DNA of 64,000 nt from Blastococcus xanthinilyticus (GCF_008124835.1 NZ_VNHW01000008.1:170865-234864); one strand, 5' to 3'. Shown: positions 24,621-35,520, numbered from the stretch's first letter. Notes: a model not told the origin generated them from the letters alone. Translations and numbers: made by a program.

Positions 24621-25691
24621 TCATTGCGTCGGCGGCCGCATCGGCTTGCCCGGCTCGTGCGCCTTCACGACGACGAGCACGTCCTCCGGCTGCAGGGTGC
24701 CGATCAGCGAGTCGTCGAAGCGCAGGGTGCGCCCGCCGCGGGTCACCGAGAGCACGATGTCGCGCAGCTGGCGTGGTCCGAGGCCCACCTCGTCGGCGGT
24801 GACGGTGCGCTGGTGCAGGTCGAGGCCCTGACCGCCGGTGACGAGGTCCTCGACCACGGCGACGACCCGCGGGGCGTCGGTGGACAGGCCGAGCAGCCGG
24901 CCGGAGGTGGCCGACGTGGTGATGACGGTGTCGGCGCCGGACTGCCGGAGGAGGTTGGCGTTCTCCTCCTCGCGCACCGACGTGGTGATCGGGACGCTCG
25001 GGTTGAGCTGGCGCACGGTGAGCGTGATCAGCACCGACGCGTCGTCCCGGTTGGCGGCGACGATCACCGACCGGGCCCGTTCGACGGCGGCGCGGCGCAG
25101 GACCTCGGTGCGCCCGGCGTCGCCGACGATCCCGGTGAGCCCCATGGCGTTCGCCTCGTCGATCGCCCGCGGCTCGGGGTCGACGACGACGATCTTCTCC
25201 AGCGGCGTGCCGCTGGCCTGGAGCGAGCGGATGGCGCTGCGGCCCTTGGTGCCGTAGCCGCACACGATGACGTGCTGGCGCACGCGGGACCTCCAGCGAC
25301 GGATGCGGAACTCCTCGCGCGACCGGGCGGTCAGGGCCTCGAGGGTGGTTCCGATGAGGACGATCAGGAACATGATGCGCAGCGGCGTGATCAGCAGGAT
25401 GTTGATCAGGCGCGCTCCCGGCGTGACCGGCGTGATGTCGCCGTAGCCGGTGGTGGAGAGGGTGACCGTGGCGTAGTACGTGGCGTCGAGCAGGGAGATC
25501 TCGTCGCCGCGGCTGTCCGCGTACCCGTCCCGGTCCAGGTAGACGATCAGGACGACGACGACGAGGACGATCGCGGCGATGAGCACCCGGCGCCACACCT
25601 GGCGGACGGGGGAATGCTCGACGTGCGCGATGCGCACGCCTGTGTGCTCGGTCTCCAGACCGTTCCGCTCCTCGTCCACAGCGCGGACCAT
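24621..25691 (-). CDS. potassium channel family protein with RCK/TrkA-N domain
   Basis: A 356-residue two-transmembrane potassium channel. Helix 1 is VLIAAIVLVVVVLIVYLD (about 36-53); the pore loop has the selectivity filter TTGYGD near residue 80; helix 2 runs through LLITPLRIMFLIVLIGTTL. The cytoplasmic RCK domain starts with HVIVCGYGTKGRSAI (Rossmann glycine motif) near 139, and a TrkA-C-like module forms the C-terminus with VLVVVKAHEP. NAD(H), Ca2+ or c-di-AMP are ligands known for RCK proteins; which applies here is unknown. Transcribed towards the tandem repeat. Confidence 0.92.
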   Translation of the reverse strand: MVRAVDEERNGLETEHTGVRIAHVEHSPVRQVWRRVLIAAIVLVVVVLIVYLDRDGYADSRGDEISLLDATYYATVTLSTTGYGDITPVTPGARLINILLITPLRIMFLIVLIGTTLEALTARSREEFRIRRWRSRVRQHVIVCGYGTKGRSAIRSLQASGTPLEKIVVVDPEPRAIDEANAMGLTGIVGDAGRTEVLRRAAVERARSVIVAANRDDASVLITLTVRQLNPSVPITTSVREEENANLLRQSGADTVITTSATSGRLLGLSTDAPRVVAVVEDLVTGGQGLDLHQRTVTADEVGLGPRQLRDIVLSVTRGGRTLRFDDSLIGTLQPEDVLVVVKAHEPGKPMRPPTQ

Positions 25692-25752
25692 AGTGAGCGG
25701 AGACCGCGGATGCGCGCCGCCGCACCCTTTCGGGGCGACGGCGCGCGCCCGG

Positions 25753-27495
<1,743 letters not shown>

Positions 27496-27574
27496 CCGGG
27501 TCCTCTCGTCGGGAAAGTCCCAACAGGGTGGCCCAGCTCACAGCCCGTGTCGAGAGGTCTGTGAGGATGGGGGC

Positions 27575-28426
27575 ATGAGTGACCAGCGCACCGCCCTCGT
27601 CCTGGGCGGCGGGGGAATCACCGGCATCGCCTGGGAGATCGGCGTCCTCGCCGGTCTGGCCGAGGCGGGCGTCGACCTGAGCGGTGCGGAGCTGGTGGTC
27701 GGCACCTCGGCGGGGTCGGTGGTCGGCGCGCAGCTCACCGGCGGGGCGCCGCTGGAGGAGATGTACGCCCGGCAGCTCGAGCCGCCGGCGCAGGAGAAGG
27801 GCGCGCGGATGACCCGCGGCAATCTGGCCCGCTACGCGTGGGCGATGCTGGTCAGCCGGGGCCGCGACGCCGAGTTCCGCCGCCGGGTCGGGGCGCTGGC
27901 CCTGGCCGCCGAGCGGGCGGGGCTGACCCCGTCCGAGGAGGAGCGGCTCGAGGTCATCGGGTCGCGGCTGGTCACCCGCACCTGGCCCGAGCGTGCGCTC
28001 ACCGTCACCGCGGTCGACGCCGCGACCGGCGAGTTCCATGCCTTCGACCGGAACTCCGGCGTGCCCCTGCTGCAGGCGGTGGCCGCGAGCTGCGCGGTGC
28101 CGGGCGTCTACCCGCCGGTCACCATCGGCGATCGCCGGTACGTCGACGGCGGCATGCGGTCGGCCGCCAACGCCGACCTCGCGGACGGCTACGAGCGGGT
28201 GGTGGTGCTGGCGCCCATCCCGCGCGGCGTCGGCCCCATGGCCAGCGTCGACGCGCAGGTCACCGGGATGGTGGCCCGGGTCGCCGTCGTCGCCCCGGAC
28301 GAGGCCGGCCGCACCGCGATCGGCCGCAACGTCCTCGACCCCGCCGCCCGCGAGCCCGCCGCGCGGGCCGGGCGCGTTCAGGCGGCCGCGGTCGCCGAGC
28401 GGGTCGCGGACGTCTGGAACGGCTGA
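27575..28426 (+). CDS. patatin-like phospholipase family protein
   Basis: A 283-residue patatin-fold serine hydrolase. It has the oxyanion glycine run VLGGGGITGIAWE at residues 9-21, the nucleophile elbow GTSAGS near 49, and the catalytic Asp in VDGGMRS near 191, so the Ser-Asp dyad is complete. No signal peptide, indicating a cytoplasmic or membrane-associated lipase. It is divergent from the acyl-CoA ligase gene; the pair could release and reactivate fatty acids. Start ATG 27575. Confidence 0.9.
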   Translation: MSDQRTALVLGGGGITGIAWEIGVLAGLAEAGVDLSGAELVVGTSAGSVVGAQLTGGAPLEEMYARQLEPPAQEKGARMTRGNLARYAWAMLVSRGRDAEFRRRVGALALAAERAGLTPSEEERLEVIGSRLVTRTWPERALTVTAVDAATGEFHAFDRNSGVPLLQAVAASCAVPGVYPPVTIGDRRYVDGGMRSAANADLADGYERVVVLAPIPRGVGPMASVDAQVTGMVARVAVVAPDEAGRTAIGRNVLDPAAREPAARAGRVQAAAVAERVADVWNG

Positions 28427-28453
28427 GCCCGCCGCCCGGCCGGGCCTGCGGTG

Positions 28454-28927
28454 TCAGCCCATGCGGTTCAGCCGCGTCGGGGTGATCCGCAGGACGACGC
28501 GTTGCTCGGTGCGGCCGCCGAACCACGGGTAGGGCCCGCCGAGGTAGCGCTGGGCGAGTTCCTCGATGTGCTCCCCGGCGTCGGCGGTCGAGGTGCCGGT
28601 CACGACGCCGCGGATCTCGACGTACCGGGACGGGCGCGAGGGCAGGCTGACCGCCACGGCGACGCGGGGATCGAGCTCGACGTTGCGGACCTTCCGGTGG
28701 CCGATCACCGTGTTGATCAGCACGTGCGTGCCGTCCGTGTCGACCCAGGTCTGCGTGATCTGGGGAGAGCCGTCGGGCATGAGGGTGGTCAGGTAGCAGG
28801 TGGCCCCGTCGCGGAGCAGGTCGACGACGTCGGCCGGCAGCTCGAGCGCGGCGACGTGGCCGCCCGCAGCCGGCGGACCGCCGTCGCCGCCAGGTCTGCC
28901 GACGACGGGGGCGGGCTCCGCGGTCAT
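28454..28927 (-). CDS. PPOX-class F420-dependent oxidoreductase
   Basis: A 157-residue split-barrel flavin/deazaflavin enzyme. After a 30-residue Pro/Gly-rich start, the core begins DLLRDGATCYLTTLMPDGSP and QITQTWVD, then HRKVRNVELDPRVAVAV, the cofactor-phosphate contact region, and RYVEIRGVV. These blocks match F420-dependent PPOX-fold reductases of actinobacteria. A good AGAGGAG precedes the ATG. It is divergent from a MarR gene with 116 bases between, and is a likely target of that regulator. Confidence 0.85.
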   Translation of the reverse strand: MTAEPAPVVGRPGGDGGPPAAGGHVAALELPADVVDLLRDGATCYLTTLMPDGSPQITQTWVDTDGTHVLINTVIGHRKVRNVELDPRVAVAVSLPSRPSRYVEIRGVVTGTSTADAGEHIEELAQRYLGGPYPWFGGRTEQRVVLRITPTRLNRMG

Positions 28928-29019
28928 GACTGCTCCTCTGCGTGTGCGAGGCGGTCCGGAGGATCCGGCCGTCCGCTGTCGTGGATCGTCTGTCCATCCG
29001 ATCGTCTGTGAGAGAGAAG

Positions 29020-29037
29020 GTATCAGCGCGATACGAT
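29020..29037 (+). promoter_or_regulatory. candidate operator and -10 box of the marR gene
   Basis: GTATCAGCGCGATAC (29020-29034) has perfect 5-base arms around a 5-base centre and overlaps TACGAT (29032-29037), a TANNNT -10 box six bases before the marR ATG. A dimeric MarR protein bound here would block its own leaderless promoter and could also affect the divergent F420 reductase gene. Confidence 0.45.
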
Positions 29038-29043
29038 CCCGCC

Positions 29044-29559
29044 ATGGCTGCTCCCGGTGACGCGAGTCGTTCCGAACCCGCGCCTGCCGGGCCGGGCCTG
29101 GAGGCGGAGCTCGGGTGGTCGCTGCACCGGGTGTCGACCGCCTTCCGCCAGCTGGCGCCGGAGGCGGTCGCCGGCGTGCCGGGCGGGGCCCGCGGTTACC
29201 AGGTCCTGGTGGCCGCCCACGCGGGGCCGCCCGCCTCGCAGCTGGCGCTCGCGCAGCAGCTCGGCATCGACCGGACGGCGATGACCTATCTCGTCGACGA
29301 GATGGAGACCGCCGGGCTCGTCGCGCGCCGGCCGCATCCCACCGACCGGCGGGTGCGCCACGTCGTCCTCACCGACGCGGGCCTCGAGGCGCTGGACGCC
29401 TCGAGGCGGGCGCTGCGGTCGGTCGAGGCCCGCATGCTCGGGGACCTGGCGCCCGCTGAGGCGGCGCAGCTCCGCTCGCTGCTCGTCCGGGTGGCCCGCT
29501 CCACCGAGGCAGCCGTGTCCTGCGAGACCCCGGGCCCGGCCGGCCGCGACGGGAGCTGA
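29044..29559 (+). CDS. MarR family transcriptional regulator
   Basis: A 171-residue winged-helix repressor. The recognition helix region is LALAQQLGIDRTAMTYLVDEME (about 65-86, split here across two helices) and the wing is RRPHPTDRRVRHVVLTDAG near 97-115, both classic MarR. The ATG 29044 is used; a TACGAT box lies 6 bases upstream and overlaps a short inverted repeat that may be its operator. It is divergent from the F420-dependent reductase gene, a common arrangement for a stress-responsive repressor and its target. The ligand is unknown. Confidence 0.88.
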   Translation: MAAPGDASRSEPAPAGPGLEAELGWSLHRVSTAFRQLAPEAVAGVPGGARGYQVLVAAHAGPPASQLALAQQLGIDRTAMTYLVDEMETAGLVARRPHPTDRRVRHVVLTDAGLEALDASRRALRSVEARMLGDLAPAEAAQLRSLLVRVARSTEAAVSCETPGPAGRDGS

Positions 29560-29691
29560 CCGCGACACGAGCGCGCCACCAGCTCGTCACCGGGAGTTGT
29601 GGCGGGCGACGCGGCCTGGGCACCTGGCCTGGTTGGGATCGACTCGCGGAGCCGCCGGCGAGGGTCGCCGTCCGAGCCCGCGGGAGTACTG

Positions 29692-30855
29692 ATGTCCCGA
29701 GCACGCCGCCTCCGTGCCACGGTCGCCGCCGTCGCGGTCGCCGTCCCCCTGTCCCTCGCCGTCCCGGCGGCCGCCCCCGCGACCGCCGCCCCGCGCCCGC
29801 CGGCCGCGGAGCCCGGTGAGGCGCTGGCCGACGACCTCCTCGTCGTCGGGCACCGCGGCGCCTCGGGCTACCGGCCCGAGCACACCCTCGCCTCGTACGA
29901 GCTCGCCGCCCGCATGGGCGCCGACTACATCGAGCCCGACGTCGTCAGCACCAAGGACGGCGTCCTGGTCGCCCGGCACGAGAACGAGATCTCCGGGACC
30001 ACCGACGTGGCCGAACGGCCCGAGTTCGCCGCCCGCCGCACCACCAAGGTCATCGACGGCACGCCGCTGACCGGCTGGTTCACCGAGGACTTCACGCTCG
30101 CCGAGCTGCGCACGCTGCGCGCCGTGGAGCGGCTGCCCGAGGTGCGCGAGGAGAACACCCTCTACGACGGGCTCTACCAGGTGCCCACGCTGGACGAGGT
30201 GCTGGAGCTGCGGGCCGAGCTCACCAAGGAGCTGCGCCGCGAGATCGGCGTGTACGTCGAGACCAAGCACCCCACCTACTTCGACTCCATCGGCCTCTCC
30301 CTCGAGGAGCCGCTCCTGACCGACCTCCGGGAGGCCCGGGTGCACAAGCACCACTCCCCGGTCTTCATCCAGTCGTTCGAGACGACGAACCTGCGCGAGC
30401 TGGAGGAGATGGGCGTGCGCATCCCGCTGGTGCAGCTGCTGTCGGGCTCGGGCCAGCCCTACGACCTCACCGCCGCCGGCGACCCGCGCACCTACGCCGA
30501 CCTGGCCAGCGCGGCGGGGCTCGAGGAGATCGCCGAGTACGCCGAGGGCGTGGGGCCGGACAAGAACATGGTGATCCCGCGCAACGCCGACGGGACGCTG
30601 AGCACGCCGACCGCGCTGGTCGACGACGCGCACCGGGTCGGGCTGCTGGTGCACCCGTACACGTTCCGCAACGAGAACGTCTTCCTGCCGCCGGCGCTGC
30701 GCGAGGGCACCGCGCCCGAGGACTACGGCCAGGCGCTGGTCGAGCACCTGGCCTTCTGGGAGGCGGGCATCGACGGGATGTTCACCGACAACCCGGACAC
30801 CGGCGTGGTCTCCCGCGAGCTGTTCGAGACGGGCGTGGCGGCTCCCGCCGCCTGA
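29692..30855 (+). CDS. glpQ: secreted glycerophosphodiester phosphodiesterase
   Basis: A 387-residue GDPD-family enzyme that hydrolyses deacylated phospholipid head groups (or teichoic-type glycerol phosphates) to glycerol 3-phosphate. A signal peptide (ATVAAVAVAVPLSLAVPAAAP) covers the first 35 residues, so it acts outside the membrane. The catalytic HRGASGYRPEHT motif is near residue 53, IEPDVVSTKDGVLVARHEN near 80-98, and YVETKHP near 188, all GlpQ landmarks; VDGMFTDNPDTG-like GIDGMFTDNP lies near the end. The start is the ATG after a weak GGGAG box. A 16-bp terminator hairpin follows at once. Confidence 0.92.
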   Translation: MSRARRLRATVAAVAVAVPLSLAVPAAAPATAAPRPPAAEPGEALADDLLVVGHRGASGYRPEHTLASYELAARMGADYIEPDVVSTKDGVLVARHENEISGTTDVAERPEFAARRTTKVIDGTPLTGWFTEDFTLAELRTLRAVERLPEVREENTLYDGLYQVPTLDEVLELRAELTKELRREIGVYVETKHPTYFDSIGLSLEEPLLTDLREARVHKHHSPVFIQSFETTNLRELEEMGVRIPLVQLLSGSGQPYDLTAAGDPRTYADLASAAGLEEIAEYAEGVGPDKNMVIPRNADGTLSTPTALVDDAHRVGLLVHPYTFRNENVFLPPALREGTAPEDYGQALVEHLAFWEAGIDGMFTDNPDTGVVSRELFETGVAAPAA

Positions 30856-30864
30856 TCCCCGGCC

Positions 30865-30900
30865 GCCGGGTCGGCGGGGCTCCGGCCCCGCCGACCCGGC
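30865..30900. terminator. strong bidirectional terminator
   Basis: Perfect 16-base arms (30865-30880 and 30885-30900) around a TCCG tetraloop. It lies between the convergent glpQ-like and acyl-CoA synthetase genes, so it serves both. Confidence 0.85.
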
Positions 30901-30906
30901 GCGCTG

Positions 30907-32496
30907 CTAGACCACCGGCTCGGCCACCAGCGACCCGGCCGAGTGCTCGGTGCGCAGCTGGGTCTTGAGCACCTTGCCGCTGGGGTTGCGGGGGAGTGCG
31001 GCGACCACCGAGTACTCCCGAGGGTTCTTGTACCGGGCCAGCTTCTCCCGGCAGTAGGCGGCCAGTTCCTCCGGCGTCGGCGGGTCGGCGGGGTCCCGCG
31101 GCGCGACGACGGCCAGCGGCGCCTCGCCGTACCGGGCGTCGGGGACGCCGATCAGCGCGACCTCGCCCACCTTGGGGTGGGCGGCCAGCACGTTCTCCAC
31201 CTCGGCGCAGTAGATGTTCTCCCCGCCGGAGATGATCATGTCCTTCTTGCGGTCGACGACGTAGAAGTAGCCGTCCTCGTCCTGGCGCACCAGGTCGCCG
31301 GAGTGGAACCAGCCGCCACTGAAGGCGATCGACGTCTCCTCCGGCTTGCCCCAGTACTCCTTCATCACCATCGGGCTGCGGTAGACGATCTCGCCGACCT
31401 GGCCCCGGGGGACGTCGGCCATCGCGTCGTCGACCACCCGCACCTCGACGTTGAGGATGGGCTTCCCGACCGAGCCGATCTTGCGCACCGAGTCCTCGCC
31501 GCGCAGCAGGCAGGTCACCGGGCTGCACTCGGTCTGCCCGAAGGCGGTCACCACTTCCGCCTGCGGGAACGCGTCGATCAGCGCGCGCAGCAGGGTGGTG
31601 GAGGCCGGCGCAGCGCCCCAGGAGACCCGGCGCAGCCGGGAGAGGTCGCGGGCGGCGAGATCGGGGACGGCCAGCACGGCGGCCCACATGGCCGGCACCA
31701 GGAAGATGCTGGACACCTGCTCGCGCTCCATCAGGTCCAGCGTCTGGGCCGGGTCGAAGCTGCCCGAGCGGAGGATCACGTTGGTGCCGCCGAGCAGCAG
31801 CGGCGGCAGGCCGCCGGCGAGCCCGGCGATGTGGAACAGCGGGGCGCCCGGCACGCCGACCCGGTCGTCGGGGTCCCAGCCGAGGCTGGTGATCTGGCTG
31901 AACGCGTGCATCAGCAGGTTCCGGTGGGTGAGCACCGCGCCCTTGGGGCGGCCGGTGGTCCCGGAGGTGTACATGATGAACGCGGGCTCGTCCACGACCC
32001 CGTCGAGCGGCGCGCTGCCGGCCGCGCCGAGCGCCGTCCCGTAGTCCTCGCTCGCGGGGCCGGCGTCCCCGCCCCCGATGACGAGCGCCGTGGCGACGTC
32101 GGGTGCCTGCTCCCGGGCCTTGGCGGCGACCCCCGCCATCGCCCGGTCGGCGACCAGCGCGACGGCGCCGGAGTCGGTGAGCACGTAGGCCACCTCGTCG
32201 GCCACCAGCCGGAAGTTCACCGGGACGACGACCGCGCCCAGCCGCACGCCGGCGAGGTACGCCTCCCAGGTCTCCATGCCGTTGAGCGCGAGGACGGCGA
32301 CGCGGTCGCCGGTCCGCACCCCGCGGTCGCGCAGCGCCCGGGCCAGCCGGGTGACCCGCTCGTCGAGCTCGGCGTAGCTGCGGCCGGCCCCCTCGAAGCG
32401 CAGCGCCGGCACGTCCGGCGAGGTCCGGCTCCACCGCGCGAGCTGGTCGCCCATGGTCATGCCCCGGCCGTGCAGAACAGGGATCTCGGCGCTCAC
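30907..32496 (-). CDS. acyl-CoA synthetase (FadD-like)
   Basis: A 529-residue ANL ligase. Motifs: YTSGTTGRPKGAVLTH near residue 175, FGQTECSPV near 318, GWFHSGDLVRQDEDGYF near 395 with the hinge Asp, VVDRKKDMIISGGENIY near 414, and the catalytic Lys in PSGKVLKTQLR near the C-terminus, so it should be active. A good GAGGAG precedes the GTG start. It is followed upstream on the same strand by a tetR gene and opposite to it by two acyl-CoA dehydrogenases and an enoyl-CoA hydratase; together they form a beta-oxidation-like module for an unidentified acid. Confidence 0.9.
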   Translation of the reverse strand: MSAEIPVLHGRGMTMGDQLARWSRTSPDVPALRFEGAGRSYAELDERVTRLARALRDRGVRTGDRVAVLALNGMETWEAYLAGVRLGAVVVPVNFRLVADEVAYVLTDSGAVALVADRAMAGVAAKAREQAPDVATALVIGGGDAGPASEDYGTALGAAGSAPLDGVVDEPAFIMYTSGTTGRPKGAVLTHRNLLMHAFSQITSLGWDPDDRVGVPGAPLFHIAGLAGGLPPLLLGGTNVILRSGSFDPAQTLDLMEREQVSSIFLVPAMWAAVLAVPDLAARDLSRLRRVSWGAAPASTTLLRALIDAFPQAEVVTAFGQTECSPVTCLLRGEDSVRKIGSVGKPILNVEVRVVDDAMADVPRGQVGEIVYRSPMVMKEYWGKPEETSIAFSGGWFHSGDLVRQDEDGYFYVVDRKKDMIISGGENIYCAEVENVLAAHPKVGEVALIGVPDARYGEAPLAVVAPRDPADPPTPEELAAYCREKLARYKNPREYSVVAALPRNPSGKVLKTQLRTEHSAGSLVAEPVV

Positions 32497-32559
32497 GTGC
32501 TCTCCTCGACGGCGGCGCGGATGTGATCTGCGTCATGCTGGCCCGCCGACGAGGGGCGG

Positions 32560-33204
32560 TCAACCCTGACTGTCGAGCGCCAGCATCCGGGCCGCCAGCC
32601 GCTTCCACAGCGCCAGGTGGGGATCGGTCGCGGCCGGCCGGTCCTCGAAGGCGTAGACCAGCGCGACCCCGCGCATGCTGGTGAACAGCAGCTCGGTCAG
32701 GTCGGCGTACAGCGGCGCACCGGTGATGGCCGGGCCCCAGATCCCGTCGGCGACGGCGCCGATCGCCGCCCGCAGCCGGCGCTCCTCCCCGCGCAGTGCC
32801 GCGCGCAGCTCCGGATCGGTCCGCGCCGCGGTCCACAGCTCCATCGCCGCCCAGAACGGTGGCTCCTGGAACGTCGTCCACATGAGGTCGATCGCCCGGT
32901 CCACCCGCTCCCGGCCGGCCGGCTCGTCGTCCATCAGCGCGGCCGCTCGGCGGCGGACCTCCTCGAGCTGGATCGTCGACAGGTGCCGGGCGGCGGCCAC
33001 CAGCAGCTCGGCGCGGGAGGGGAAGTGGTGCAGCAGCCGGCCGCGGGACACCCCCGCCCGGGCTTGGACCGCGAGGGTCGAGGCGGCGGCGTACCCGTCC
33101 TCGACCAGGCAGGCGACCGCGGCGTCGAGGATCAGCAGCCGGCTGTCCGCGGTCCGCTCCGAGCGCGTCCGCGGGCCGCGTGCAGCGTCCGGGGCGGCGG
33201 CCAT
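32560..33204 (-). CDS. TetR/AcrR family transcriptional regulator
   Basis: A 214-residue TetR-type repressor. The helix-turn-helix is ILDAAVACLVEDGYAAAST followed by VQARAGVSRGRLLHHFPSR (about 29-65). The remaining helical domain has TSMRGVALVYAFEDR and would bind the inducer, probably an acyl-CoA given the neighbours. It is divergent from the acyl-CoA dehydrogenase operon, with an inverted repeat between them, and precedes fadD on the same strand by 63 bases. The likely role is control of the whole fatty-acid module. Confidence 0.9.
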   Translation of the reverse strand: MAAAPDAARGPRTRSERTADSRLLILDAAVACLVEDGYAAASTLAVQARAGVSRGRLLHHFPSRAELLVAAARHLSTIQLEEVRRRAAALMDDEPAGRERVDRAIDLMWTTFQEPPFWAAMELWTAARTDPELRAALRGEERRLRAAIGAVADGIWGPAITGAPLYADLTELLFTSMRGVALVYAFEDRPAATDPHLALWKRLAARMLALDSQG

Positions 33205-33241
33205 GGCCGGAGCGTAGGTCCGGCCCGGCCGCTCCGACAGT

Positions 33242-33269
33242 CACCGTTGACCGTTTCGGGTGACCGGTG
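33242..33269. promoter_or_regulatory. candidate TetR operator
   Basis: CACCGTTGACC (33242-33252) and GGTGACCGGTG (33259-33269) form an imperfect inverted repeat (9 of 11 pairs) with a 6-base spacer, in the 106-base gap between divergent tetR and acyl-CoA dehydrogenase genes. Size and place suit a TetR dimer site. Confidence 0.4.
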
Positions 33270-33310
33270 TCACGCTGCGCGGGTCCGCTCATCGACGAGA
33301 GGTGCCACCC

Positions 33311-34531
33311 GTGGACTTCGACGACAGCCCCGACGAGGCCGCCTACCGGGAGCGGGTCCGGACGCTGCTGGCGGAGCACGCCGGGGAGCTGCTGCACCTG
33401 GCCCCGGGCCAGGAAGGGGTCGACGCCCGCCGGCACGAGGCGGAGATGCGCCGCACCCAGCGGGTGCTCGCCGAGGGCGGTCTCGTGGGCGTCACCTGGC
33501 CGCGGGAGTACGGCGGGCAGGGCGGCACGCTGGTGCAGCAGGCGATCGTCGCGCAGGAGCTCGCCCGCGCGCGGGTGCCGGGCCTGATCAACCACATCGG
33601 CATCGGCATGTGCGGGCCGACGGTCATCGCGCACGGCAGCCAGGACCAGCGCGACCGCTACCTCGCCCGCCTGCTGCGCGCGGACGACGTCTGGTGCCAG
33701 CTGTTCAGCGAGCCGGCGTCCGGCTCGGACCTCGCGGCGCTGCGCACCACCGCCGTCCGCGACGGCGAGGACTGGGTGGTCAACGGCCAGAAGGTGTGGA
33801 CGACGCTGGCGCACGTCGCCGACTTCGGCATCCTGCTCACCCGCACCGACCCCGACCGCCCCAAGCACGCGGGGCTGACCATGTTCGTCGTCGACATGCA
33901 CGCCCCGGGCGTGACCGTGCGGCCGCTGCGCCAGATGGGCGGGCAGTCGGACTTCAACGAGGTCTTCTTCGACGACGTCCGCATCCCCGACGCGGAGCGG
34001 CTGGGAGAGCCGGGGGAGGGCTGGCGGGTGGCCCTCACGACGCTGATGAACGAGCGGGTCGCCATCGGCGGCGCCGGTGGGGACATCGGGCTGCCGGTCG
34101 AGGCCCTCGTCGAGCACGCCCGCGAGCGGCTGCCCGCGCTCGACCCCGACCGCCAGGTGCTCGCCCGGCAGGCGGTGGGCCGGGCCGTCGTCGCCGCCCT
34201 GGCTGCCCGGTACACCGGCTACCGGCGGCTCACCGTGCTCAGCCAGGGCGGGATCCCCGGGCCGGAGGCCAGCGCCGGGAAGCTCGCCGGGACCGAGGCC
34301 GCCCGGCTGGTCGCCGACGCCGGCGTCCGGCTGCTCGGTGACGACGCCGTCTACGCCGCGACGGCCGACGGCGACGACCGGTGGCAACGCACCCAGTCCT
34401 GGCTCCCCGGCATCGCCATCGCCGGCGGCACCGACCAGGTGCTGCGCAACATCCTCGGCGAGCGGGTGCTCGGGCTGCCGCCCGAGCCGCGCAGCGACAA
34501 GACCGCCCCGTTCTCGGGAGGGACGCGATGA
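33311..34531 (+). CDS. acyl-CoA dehydrogenase family protein (larger partner)
   Basis: A 406-residue FAD-dependent acyl-CoA dehydrogenase. It shows WPREYGGQGGTLVQQ near residue 63, the FAD-contacting QLFSEPASGSDLAALRT near 133, VVNGQKVWTTLAH near 156 and the C-terminal GGTDQVLRNILGERVLGLP. The GTG start 33311 follows GAGAGGTG. This larger/smaller dehydrogenase pair layout recalls the heterotetrameric FadE-FadE enzymes used for steroid side chains and bile acids in actinobacteria; a steroid substrate here is speculation. The stop overlaps the next start (ATGA). Confidence 0.9.
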   Translation: MDFDDSPDEAAYRERVRTLLAEHAGELLHLAPGQEGVDARRHEAEMRRTQRVLAEGGLVGVTWPREYGGQGGTLVQQAIVAQELARARVPGLINHIGIGMCGPTVIAHGSQDQRDRYLARLLRADDVWCQLFSEPASGSDLAALRTTAVRDGEDWVVNGQKVWTTLAHVADFGILLTRTDPDRPKHAGLTMFVVDMHAPGVTVRPLRQMGGQSDFNEVFFDDVRIPDAERLGEPGEGWRVALTTLMNERVAIGGAGGDIGLPVEALVEHARERLPALDPDRQVLARQAVGRAVVAALAARYTGYRRLTVLSQGGIPGPEASAGKLAGTEAARLVADAGVRLLGDDAVYAATADGDDRWQRTQSWLPGIAIAGGTDQVLRNILGERVLGLPPEPRSDKTAPFSGGTR

Positions 34532-35520
34532 ACTTCGACCTCGACGACGACCAGCGGGACATCGCCGCGGGCGCCCGCGACTTCTTCACCGGCTCCGCGT
34601 CCCCGGCGGCGGCGCGGGGCGGTCTGGAGGGCGGCCGCCCGGAACCCGGCCGCAAGGCGCTGGCCGACATCGGCTTCCTCGGCATCACCGTGCCCGAGGC
34701 AGCCGGGGGCTCGGGCCGGCCGCTGCTGGACCTCGCCGTCGTCGCCGAGCAGGGCGGGGCGGTGCTGGCCGGGCCGTCGCTGGTCACGGCGGCCCGGGCG
34801 GCGGTGCTGCTGGCCGACCAGCCGGAGCTGGCGGCGCAGCTGGCCGACGGGTCGGTCGCCTTCGCCGTCCTGGACGGACCGGTCGACGGCTCGTCCCCGT
34901 CGGTGGACGCCGCCGACGCGACGCTGTTCCTCGGGCTCGACGGCGGGGACCTCGTCGTCGGCGAGGGGGAGGTCGTGCCCGGTCGCCCGCTGGACGCCAC
35001 CCGCGGACTCGCCTCGGTGCGGCTGACCTCCCGCCGGGTGCTCGTCGCCGATGCCGGGGAGCTGTGGGCCCGGGCCCGGCAGGTGGGCGCGGTCGTCATG
35101 GCGGCCGAGGACCTCGGCGGCGCCGAGCGCTGCGTGCAGCTGGGCGTGGCCTACGCCCAGGAGCGCGAGGCGTTCGGCCGGCGGATCGGCTCGTACCAGG
35201 CGGTCAAGCACATGCTGGTCGACGCGTGGGCCGGGGTGGACCAGCTCCGCTCGCTGGTCTGGTGGTCGGCCTGGGCCGCGGACGCCGCTCCCGCCGAGCT
35301 GCCGCTCGCCGCCTCGGCCGCCAAGGCCCACGCGGCGACCGCGTTCGAGCGGGCTGCGGGCACGCTCATCCAGGTGCACGGCGGCATCGGCTTCACCTGG
35401 GAGCACGACGCCCATCTGTTCTGGCGGCGGGCCAAGGTGGACCGGCTGCTGCTCGGTGACGAGGCCGAGCACCTCGACGCCGTCGCCCGGCTGGCCGTCG
35501 CCGGAGCACTCGGTCGGTGA
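34528..35520 (+). CDS. acyl-CoA dehydrogenase family protein (shorter partner)
   Basis: A 330-residue acyl-CoA dehydrogenase, shorter than the usual 380 and with a reduced middle beta-domain. It begins MNFDLDDDQRDIAAGARDFF and ends with QVHGGIGFTWEHDAHLFWRR, the segment that in two-gene FadE complexes reaches into the partner's FAD site; the R in AFGRRIGSYQAVKH is the usual FAD pyrophosphate contact. ATG overlaps the previous stop and a GGGAGGG precedes it. It is very likely the second subunit of a heteromeric dehydrogenase with the gene upstream. Confidence 0.88.
   Translation: MNFDLDDDQRDIAAGARDFFTGSASPAAARGGLEGGRPEPGRKALADIGFLGITVPEAAGGSGRPLLDLAVVAEQGGAVLAGPSLVTAARAAVLLADQPELAAQLADGSVAFAVLDGPVDGSSPSVDAADATLFLGLDGGDLVVGEGEVVPGRPLDATRGLASVRLTSRRVLVADAGELWARARQVGAVVMAAEDLGGAERCVQLGVAYAQEREAFGRRIGSYQAVKHMLVDAWAGVDQLRSLVWWSAWAADAAPAELPLAASAAKAHAATAFERAAGTLIQVHGGIGFTWEHDAHLFWRRAKVDRLLLGDEAEHLDAVARLAVAGALGR

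Noticed and set aside
28430..28450. GCCCGGCCGGGC palindrome between patatin and F420 genes as terminator
   Set aside because: Only six base pairs with no loop space; too short to claim.
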